This document shows, piece by piece, positions 32,154-36,913 of a DNA stretch of 36,913 bases. Origin of the DNA: an uncultured Agathobacter sp. (GTDB lineage Bacteria; Bacillota; Clostridia; Lachnospirales; Lachnospiraceae); assembly GCA_944381555.1 (NCBI GenBank), contig CALWLL010000038.1:1-36913 (forward strand), given 5' to 3'. The notes below the pieces were generated by a model, which worked only from the letters and a program-made list of their open reading frames with translations, ran no database searches and was not told the origin of the DNA. Every line of letters begins with the position of its first letter. Position 1 is the stretch's first letter. Position numbers and translations under genes: made by a program.

Positions 32154-32787
32154 AATAACTATCCCTCACCTTTTTTAAACTGTACAACACCACTATGATG
32201 CTGATTGCGGCTGTAAGTACCAGCAGAATTCCCTGTACTGCCCAAAAATAATGTTCTGTTAAATACATCATCGGAGCAATTAATATTCCTTCCACAAGCG
32301 TTGCTATGCTTGCCACCAGATATACATACTGACATCCTAACAAGTGTCTTGCTATAAGAACTCCTGACTGGCTCGTCACAAAACACAAAAGTGGGAAAAA
32401 GGAACAATCTTTATACCAACCTATCTGCTCCGGATAATAATTTCCAATCACAAGCAGGATAAGATAGAGTCCGACATATAGCAGAAACCGTCTAATGGTG
32501 TCTGTCAGTACTACATCACGAATGATTCTTCCAAAACGGTTTGAAGTCTGCAAATATTCCAAAGCGCTGTTGCTTTTTCTATAGAAACCGCCTAAAATCC
32601 AGTAATCTGCCCAAATATCAATAAGCACCATATACATATACCCTATCAGCATGGATACAACCAAAGGAATCTTAGCATAAAGGCAAAATAGATTCAGAAT
32701 CAGAAATGATAGCGGTAATACCACAAGCACAGCAAAACGATAGCCCCATCTGGTAAATGCCCAATAATTTTTTATAGTTCTTGACAT
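32143..32787 (-). CDS. ABC-2-like membrane protein, third gene of GntR operon
   Basis: A 214-residue membrane protein with about six spans (FAVLVVLPLSFLILNLFCLY, LVVSMLIGYMYMVLIDIWAD and so on), starting MSRTIKNYWAFTRWGYRFAV. It lies 11 bp after the ATPase gene. It has the size and layout of the membrane partner in YtrA-type operons. Function is inferred from context: export of a peptide, antibiotic or lipid-like compound sensed by the GntR protein. Confidence 0.8.
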   Translation of the reverse strand: MSRTIKNYWAFTRWGYRFAVLVVLPLSFLILNLFCLYAKIPLVVSMLIGYMYMVLIDIWADYWILGGFYRKSNSALEYLQTSNRFGRIIRDVVLTDTIRRFLLYVGLYLILLVIGNYYPEQIGWYKDCSFFPLLCFVTSQSGVLIARHLLGCQYVYLVASIATLVEGILIAPMMYLTEHYFWAVQGILLVLTAAISIIVVLYSLKKVRDSYYDK

Positions 32788-32798
32788 AGTTTCACCGC

Positions 32799-33701
32799 CT
32801 ATCTTTCCATCAGGGAATTGGCCTTCATAACTGCAACACTGATTTGATACAAACTTGGAATTTCTTTTGTCACATTCATTCCCGCTAATTTATCTAAATC
32901 CTTTGCCAGACAAATCCCTTCAAATCCGTAATTATTTGTATTAATCGTATAGAGAATTTCTCTTGCTCTTTCCTTATCTTCTGCATCACCTTTGACTAAA
33001 ATATACTTTTCCTTTAAGTCTTCTACCAATCCTTCTTCTACAATCTGTCCGTGTTCCATAATGATGGCATAGTCAGTTACATTTTCCATATCCGATACAT
33101 TATGGGTTGAGAAGAATATGCTTCTTTCACCGTTTCCCTCTTCCAGATATCCCTGTATCATTTCGCATAGCTTATCCCGCATAAGCGGATCAAGCGGCGA
33201 CGCCGGTTCATCAAGAATCAGCATATCCGTATCCCTCGCCAGAACATTGGCAAGCATTATCTTCATTTTGGTACCATCTGAAAATGAACTGATTTTTTTC
33301 CCTTTATCAAGAGGACCTGCTCCAAACACAGCCAGTTCCTTACAAAGACTTTCAAATTTGTCCTTATGAAAACCATCAAACATCATGCCGCTGATTTCTT
33401 CGACCTGTTTCATCGTCCACTGTGGAAGATAATAATGTCCCGGTCCTGTATAGCCGATTTTCTCTTTTTTGTTTCCTTTTTCACGCTCCATGTGGTCAAA
33501 CTCATTAAAATAACGGATAGTTCCCTTGTGGTCTAACCGGATCCCCGCCAGAATGTTCATCAATGTACTTTTACCGGCTCCGTTCTCTCCAATCAGCGCT
33601 GTTGCAAGCCCCTTTGGGATATTCAGCTTTGGAATATCCAAAGTAAAGCCCTTAAATTTCTTCTCAATATTGCTTCCTTCAATTACATATTCCATGTTCA
33701 T
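32799..33701 (-). CDS. ABC transporter ATP-binding protein (BcrA/YtrB-like)
   Basis: A 300-residue ATPase. The start at 33701 (MNMEYVIEGSNIEKKF) follows AGGAG by 7 nt; the longer reading from 33737 lacks such a site. Walker A GENGAGKST (38-46) and Walker B MLILDEPASPLDP are normal, followed by STHNVSDMENVTDYAIIMEHG. The signature loop reads ISSFSDGTKMKIMLANVLAR, FSDGT in place of LSGGQ, as in other members of this drug-export group. A C-terminal extension of about 90 residues is typical of BcrA/YtrB types. Second in the GntR operon. Confidence 0.92.
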   Translation of the reverse strand: MNMEYVIEGSNIEKKFKGFTLDIPKLNIPKGLATALIGENGAGKSTLMNILAGIRLDHKGTIRYFNEFDHMEREKGNKKEKIGYTGPGHYYLPQWTMKQVEEISGMMFDGFHKDKFESLCKELAVFGAGPLDKGKKISSFSDGTKMKIMLANVLARDTDMLILDEPASPLDPLMRDKLCEMIQGYLEEGNGERSIFFSTHNVSDMENVTDYAIIMEHGQIVEEGLVEDLKEKYILVKGDAEDKERAREILYTINTNNYGFEGICLAKDLDKLAGMNVTKEIPSLYQISVAVMKANSLMER

Positions 33702-33758
33702 AATCTTTCTCCTTAATTTTATAACATATTTGTCCATACCTGTCTGCTTATCCGTACA

Positions 33759-34133
33759 TCACTCTTCCTGCATATTCAGTAAAATCTGTAATGTCTGCTT
33801 TAGCTCTTCATTATTCATTCCGGCGATCTTCGCTGCCGAAATTGCCTCTAACAATGCAGTCTCGACCTTACGCATATGCTGTTCACGAAGCATCTCGCTA
33901 TCCTGTGCATTCACATAAAAGCCTTTCCCCTGAACTGCCGTTACCAGTCCTTCCTCTGCAAGCAGCTCATATGCTTTCATCGTCGTAATAACACTAATTT
34001 TTAAATCCTTTGCCAGGCTGCGAATGGAAGGCAGATATTCCCCCTGCTTTAGCTTTCCTGCCAATATCTCAGCTTTCATCTGCTCCGCAATCTGCTGATA
34101 AATGGGTAGGCCTGAGTTTTGTATTAACCTCAT
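33759..34133 (-). CDS. GntR-family regulator, YtrA type
   Basis: A 124-residue repressor of the YtrA subgroup: a winged helix at the N-terminus (residues 9-72, SGLPIYQQIAEQMKAEILAG, then LPSIRSLAKDLKISVITTMK and GLVTAVQGKGFYVN) and only a short C-terminal helix pair instead of a ligand domain. The ATG at 34133 follows AAAGAGGTG; the longer ORF from 34181 starts inside the probable promoter. It heads the ABC operon, and YtrA proteins generally repress their own operon until an envelope-active compound appears. A dyad lies just upstream. Confidence 0.93.
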   Translation of the reverse strand: MRLIQNSGLPIYQQIAEQMKAEILAGKLKQGEYLPSIRSLAKDLKISVITTMKAYELLAEEGLVTAVQGKGFYVNAQDSEMLREQHMRKVETALLEAISAAKIAGMNNEELKQTLQILLNMQEE

Positions 34134-34158
34134 CTTTTCACCTCTTTTTTTCTTTACT

Positions 34159-34212
34159 GTTATATATAACTGTTTATGCATTATATATACACCTATAACG
34201 CATATCTGTCAA
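34159..34212 (-). promoter_or_regulatory. promoter and candidate YtrA operator
   Basis: Read leftward, TTGACA (complement of 34207-34212) and TATATA (complement of 34184-34189) are spaced by 17 bp. The perfect palindrome GTTATATATAAC at 34159-34170 lies between the -10 box and the GntR gene. It is the likely site for autoregulation, by analogy with YtrA operons. Confidence 0.6.
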
Positions 34213-34268
34213 CTATTTTTTTAATTATTCTACAGGAATACATCAGGTTCTTTCCTATGATAGAAAAA

Positions 34269-34307
34269 GACCGCCAACCTTTCGCAGAATGCGGCCAGTA
34301 GACGGTC
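34269..34307 (-). terminator. terminator after MocR-like gene
   Basis: Read leftward, GACCGTC pairs with GGCGGTC (one mismatch) around an inner loop that itself has short pairing, and TTTTT follows (complement of 34264-34268). It lies about 40 bp past the truncated MocR stop codon. Confidence 0.6.
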
Positions 34308-34347
34308 AATTTTCCGGTATTTCGTTGTTGACGACAGCATAGCCATT

Positions 34348-35481
34348 CTATTCCGTTCTATGACGTCTTACACGGTTTAAATGCTGTTCAAAATGTCCTC
34401 GTTCAATAAATTCTGCCAATACATATTGATCGAGCACAGGTACGGAGCAGGAGAATTCTCCCATAGTTTCCTTATACCTGCTTAGCAGTCTTTCCGGCAG
34501 TATCATATAGCCGATTCGTATGGAAGAAGAAAGACTCTTTGAAAAAGTATTGATATAGATAACCGATTGGTTATTGTCTGTCATATATAACGTATCTATG
34601 GGCTTTCCCGGCATAAAAAACTCGCTGTCGAAATCATCCTCTACAATGATTCCGTCATTTTCCTTCGCCCACTCCAAATATTCCTGCCTTTTACGGACAG
34701 TTGCCGTTACCCCCGAAGGGTAACTGTGAAAGGGTGTTACATGAAGCACCCTTGCATGGGTCTTTTCGAGTTCTGCGGAACAAATCCCTTCCTTTCCCAT
34801 TTTAAGCAGCTCGCAGGTTGCGCCCATTCCTTCATAAACCTTGCGTATCTGCATATAAGAAGGATTTTCAAGTCCATACACCACGTTATTTCCCAGCATT
34901 CGCACAACGGCATTATATAAATGCTCCGCTCCCGAACCTATAATAATCTGCTCCGGCTGGGCAAAAATCCCTCTATAACGCAACAGATACTTTGCAATTG
35001 CATTTCTAAGTATGATGCAGCCCTCGTTTGGAGACTTTTCCAGCAGCTTGCTGCCATATTCCGCCAGAACACTTCTTACGGTCTTAAAGTATAAGGATTC
35101 CGGAAACAGCCCTGCTCCACGACCGCTGTTATTTCCCGTTTCAATTCCGGCTTCCGATGACAGTTTTCCCTCTTTTTGGGAATCTGCTTCCTTAAGAAGT
35201 TTTAGCTGACGATCTTCTTTTTTTCTCTTTACTACCATATTTAATTCTGTCACAAAATATCCGCTGCGTTCCCTCGATTCAATATATCCCTCGCCTTTTA
35301 ACATCTGATATGCTGTTTCTACCGTAATCAGACTTACGCCCAGATGCTCTGCCAGAGAACGCTTCGATGGAAGTTTCTCATTCTTTTTTAGAACACCGGA
35401 AAGAATATCTTCTTTTATGGCAGTATACAGATAATAGTATTTTGGCTTATCCTCTCTTTGACTCATCGAATAAGTCAGCAT
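34348..35481 (-). CDS. MocR/PdxR-like GntR regulator with aminotransferase domain, truncated
   Basis: A 377-residue regulator. Residues about 12-75 are a GntR winged helix (IKEDILSGVLKKNEKLPSKR, LGVSLITVETAYQMLKGEGY); the rest is a fold-type I aminotransferase-like domain with the PLP lysine in NTFSKSLSSSIRIGY and the aspartate pair in VEDDFDSEF. MocR proteins are usually 460-480 residues. This one ends at HFEQHLNRVRRHRTE where the helix should lead into the last 80-90 residues that close the active site. The start at 35481 follows GGAGG, 6 nt away, and overlaps the glycosylase gene by 35 bp. It may be non-functional or may bind DNA only. Confidence 0.85.
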   Translation of the reverse strand: MLTYSMSQREDKPKYYYLYTAIKEDILSGVLKKNEKLPSKRSLAEHLGVSLITVETAYQMLKGEGYIESRERSGYFVTELNMVVKRKKEDRQLKLLKEADSQKEGKLSSEAGIETGNNSGRGAGLFPESLYFKTVRSVLAEYGSKLLEKSPNEGCIILRNAIAKYLLRYRGIFAQPEQIIIGSGAEHLYNAVVRMLGNNVVYGLENPSYMQIRKVYEGMGATCELLKMGKEGICSAELEKTHARVLHVTPFHSYPSGVTATVRKRQEYLEWAKENDGIIVEDDFDSEFFMPGKPIDTLYMTDNNQSVIYINTFSKSLSSSIRIGYMILPERLLSRYKETMGEFSCSVPVLDQYVLAEFIERGHFEQHLNRVRRHRTE

Positions 35482-35989
35482 ATCCTTCCTCCTTTTGGCA
35501 TATAAGAATCTGTTTCCATTGGTCACATAAACGTTCTACGCTCCACGCTGCATTTGCAGGACTTGTAGAAGGCAGCTTAACCGCCGGAATTTTTGTCTGC
35601 TTCTCTGCATATTTATGATATAACTCATATGCTTTTGCTCCATTTACATAAATCGCATTAACCTTTGAATGATTGAGAATTTCCGAAAAATCATTGACTA
35701 CTACATCTTTGATGGATGTATCACTAGAACCTAAGATGGTGCAGCTTTTAATGACGTCCCATATCGCAATATGATTTGCAAGCAAAAAAGACTTCTTTTC
35801 GTCTATCGTCCGGGGAATCTCTTTTTCAAAGACCTTTGCAAGAACTTTCCAGAACCGATTCTGCGGATGCCCATAATAAAAATTATTTTCTCTTGATTTT
35901 ACAGAAGGAAAACTTCCTAAAATCAACACCTTCGATTCGCTGTTAAAAATAGGCTCAAACGTATGGATTACATGTTGATATTCCTGCAT
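35447..35989 (-). CDS. DNA-deoxyinosine/uracil glycosylase superfamily protein
   Basis: A 180-residue base-excision repair enzyme of the UDG superfamily, closest by motif to hypoxanthine-DNA glycosylases (family 6). Motif A region reads LILGSFPSVKSRENNFYYGHPQNRFW (split by the active loop), and the later LPSTSPANAAWS takes the place of the minor-groove H-P-S loop. It would remove deaminated purine or uracil from DNA. A GGAG site lies 5 nt before the ATG. Its last 35 bp overlap the start of the MocR-like gene. Confidence 0.9.
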   Translation of the reverse strand: MQEYQHVIHTFEPIFNSESKVLILGSFPSVKSRENNFYYGHPQNRFWKVLAKVFEKEIPRTIDEKKSFLLANHIAIWDVIKSCTILGSSDTSIKDVVVNDFSEILNHSKVNAIYVNGAKAYELYHKYAEKQTKIPAVKLPSTSPANAAWSVERLCDQWKQILICQKEEGYADLFDESKRG

Positions 35990-36078
35990 CTCTACTCCAT
36001 TTCTATGCTGATTTTATACTTGACAATTCTAAATCCAGCAACCTGCAAACTCCAATTTGTTTTTTATATAATACAGAA

Positions 36079-36108
36079 AAACCTCGAAAGCATATACTCT
36101 CGAGGTTT
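36079..36108 (-). terminator. terminator of the second tRNA cluster
   Basis: AAACCTCGA (36079-36087) pairs with TCGAGGTTT (36100-36108). Read leftward the stem is followed by TTTTTCTG, directly after tRNA-Arg. It closes the leftward tRNA operon. Confidence 0.85.
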
Positions 36109-36111
36109 CAA

Positions 36112-36185
36112 CGTGAGTGAGAAGATTCGAACTCCCGACACCTTGGTCCGTAGCCAAGTGCTCTATCCAGCTGAGCTACACTCAC
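36112..36185 (-). tRNA. tRNA-Arg (anticodon ACG)
   Basis: Acceptor GTGAGTG pairs with CACTCAC and the anticodon loop CTACGGA gives ACG, the inosine-edited arginine tRNA for CGN codons. Last gene before the terminator. Confidence 0.95.
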
Positions 36186-36211
36186 ATATTCTATTGTTTG
36201 CCATAAGGCAA

Positions 36212-36295
36212 TGCCGGCGACCGGAATCGAACCGGTACTGTATTGCTACAACAGGATTTTAAGTCCTGCGCGTCTGCCAGTTCCGCCACGCCGGC
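36212..36295 (-). tRNA. tRNA-Leu (anticodon TAA)
   Basis: An 84-nt class II tRNA with a long variable arm, acceptor GCCGGCG, and anticodon loop CTTAAAA giving TAA for UUA/UUG codons. It cannot replace the UAG isoacceptor, which is found only as a half gene at 5243-5281. Confidence 0.95.
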
Positions 36296-36321
36296 ATATG
36301 TCTTCAATGAAGACATATAAA

Positions 36322-36394
36322 TGGGACCTACAGGGCTCGAACCTGTGACCCTCTGCTTGTAAGGCAGATGCTCTCCCAGCTGAGCTAAGATCCC
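36322..36394 (-). tRNA. tRNA-Val (anticodon TAC)
   Basis: Acceptor GGGATCT pairs with AGGTCCC (one G-U), anticodon loop CTTACAA gives TAC, and the T arm is normal. Confidence 0.95.
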
Positions 36395-36432
36395 ATATCT
36401 TGTCTTGCAAGATTAGTAACATTCATTACTAG

Positions 36433-36506
36433 CGACCCCAGCGGGACTCGAACCCGCGACCTCCGCCGTGACAGGGCGGCGCTCTAACCAACTGAGCCAT
36501 GAGGCC
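36433..36506 (-). tRNA. tRNA-Asp (anticodon GTC)
   Basis: Acceptor GGCCTCA pairs with TGGGGTC through several G-U pairs, the discriminator is G as usual for aspartate, and the anticodon loop CTGTCAC gives GTC. Confidence 0.95.
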
Positions 36507-36523
36507 ATACATAATATTAGAAG

Positions 36524-36597
36524 TGGACCATCGGGGACTCGAACCCAGGACCGACCGGTTATGAGCCGGTTGCTCTAACCAACTGAGCTAATGGTCC
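36524..36597 (-). tRNA. tRNA with anticodon CAT, probably Ile2 (lysidine type) or elongator Met
   Basis: The cloverleaf starts GGACCAT and the anticodon loop CTCATAA gives CAT. The GGACC start and CTCATAACC arm resemble the isoleucine tRNA whose C34 becomes lysidine, but elongator methionine is not excluded; the initiator is excluded because the acceptor starts with a G-C pair. The T stem has a U-C mismatch (CTGGG against CCCCG). Confidence 0.85.
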
Positions 36598-36608
36598 ATA
36601 TAATGGAA

Positions 36609-36681
36609 AGCCGATGATCGGACTCGAACCGATAACCTGCTGATTACAAATCAGCTGCTCTGCCAATTGAGCCACATCGGC
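36609..36681 (-). tRNA. tRNA-Thr (anticodon TGT)
   Basis: A 73-nt cloverleaf with acceptor GCCGATG and the anticodon loop TTTGTAA between GCTGA and TCAGC giving TGT. A rearranged partial copy lies directly upstream in transcription order. Confidence 0.95.
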
Positions 36682-36692
36682 ACACTATATCC

Positions 36693-36769
36693 GCTGATTT
36701 GTAATCAGCTGCTCTGCCTACAATTGACTCGCTTCTCTCCTCAATTGTCAAGAATTGAGCCACATTGGC
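36693..36769 (-). pseudogene. rearranged partial copy of tRNA-Thr with inverted anticodon loop
   Basis: Read leftward from 36769, GCCAATGTGGCTCAATT matches the tRNA-Thr 5' end with one change. A 34-nt insertion (36719-36752) follows, itself an 8-bp hairpin (ACAATTGA at 36720-36727 with TCAATTGT at 36741-36748). Then GGCAGAGCAGCTGA continues the D and anticodon arms. The loop reads TTACAAA, the exact reverse complement of the TTTGTAA loop of the intact gene, so it would spell ACA rather than TGT. Sequence identity ends after TCAGC, without T arm or acceptor 3' strand. It is therefore a pseudo-tRNA. Confidence 0.8.
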
Positions 36770-36788
36770 ACATTATACTAAACTTTAG

Positions 36789-36860
36789 TGACTCCTACGG
36801 GAATCGAACCCGTGTTACCGCCGTGAAAGGGCGATGTCTTAACCGCTTGACCAAGGAGCC
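36789..36860 (-). tRNA. tRNA-Glu (anticodon TTC)
   Basis: Acceptor GGCTCCT pairs with AGGAGTC, anticodon loop CTTTCAC gives TTC, and the T arm is normal. Confidence 0.95.
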
Positions 36861-36888
36861 AGTTCTGTTTCTTTCGCCGCTTTGGCAA

Positions 36889-36913
36889 CTCCCCAAGTAG
36901 GACTTGAACCTAC
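36889..36913 (-). tRNA. 3' end of a tRNA, probably Asn (cut by window edge)
   Basis: Only the 3' part is present: T arm GTAGGTTCAAGTCCTAC and acceptor strand TTGGGGA with discriminator G. These match the tRNA-Asn pattern of related clostridia. The anticodon is outside the window, so identity is tentative. Confidence 0.7.

Noticed and set aside
35963-36262. Rightward 99-residue open frame
   Set aside because: It runs across the terminator, tRNA-Arg and tRNA-Leu genes.
36667-36900. Rightward 77-residue open frame
   Set aside because: It crosses tRNA-Thr, its rearranged copy and tRNA-Glu and is not a protein gene.

Overview
The window looks like chromosomal DNA of a gut Clostridia, most probably a Lachnospiraceae (Blautia/Dorea/Roseburia-like). 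The reasons are moderate-to-low GC, Gram-positive ribosome binding sites and -10/-35 promoters, MacB/FtsX-type ABC exporters with very large extracellular regions, YitT, DUF3892 and TnpV proteins, and tRNA genes whose CCA ends are not encoded. No species can be named from the sequence alone.

Positions 1 to about 5240 are the right-hand end of an integrated mobile element whose left end lies outside the window. It ends with a leftward tyrosine integrase next to the first half (acceptor strand to anticodon loop) of a tRNA-Leu(UAG) gene, with no 3' half beside it. Inside are a small serine recombinase with a consensus promoter embedded in ACGAAC-type repeats, a two-gene operon of a small protein and an HTH protein, and a divergent repressor switch. 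In the switch an Xre repressor faces a very short HTH gene across a perfect 23-bp operator. The HTH gene heads a four-gene operon with a lipoprotein carrying a possible zinc knuckle, a two-span membrane protein and a lipoprotein with a BamE-like start. That operon is the best candidate here for an undescribed function.

From 5.4 to 22.6 kb the content is ordinary chromosome rich in transporters: an SLC45/GPH-like MFS carrier with a glycerophosphodiester phosphodiesterase; a leftward operon of a thioredoxin-reductase-like flavoprotein without an NADPH motif, an ABC ATPase and a 1206-residue coiled-coil FtsX permease; a YitT protein; two fused ATPase-permease proteins overlapping by 4 bp; an HD hydrolase; a MATE exporter; a 5'-3' exonuclease broken by two frameshifts; a DUF3892 protein; and a uridine-kinase-like P-loop protein.

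From 22.6 to 25.4 kb is a patch of probable transfer: a tnpV relic with an amber codon, then AT-rich GNAT, CPBP protease and methyltransferase genes. A six-tRNA operon (Pro-Gly-Arg-His-Gln-Lys) with its own consensus promoter follows at 25.5-26.1 kb.

From 26.2 to 31.2 kb, leftward genes encode a rhodanese, a THUMP RNA methyltransferase, a membrane-anchored papain-like protease, a cell-wall amidase and the XTP/dITP diphosphatase. From 31.5 to 34.2 kb is a GntR(YtrA)-controlled ABC operon. From 34.3 to 36.0 kb are a C-terminally truncated MocR-like regulator and a deoxyinosine/uracil DNA glycosylase. The window ends in a second leftward tRNA cluster (Asn-like partial, Glu, Thr, CAU, Asp, Val, Leu, Arg, then a terminator). 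This cluster contains a rearranged tRNA-Thr copy with an inverted anticodon loop and a 34-nt insertion. No CRISPR array, rRNA gene or intact insertion sequence was seen.
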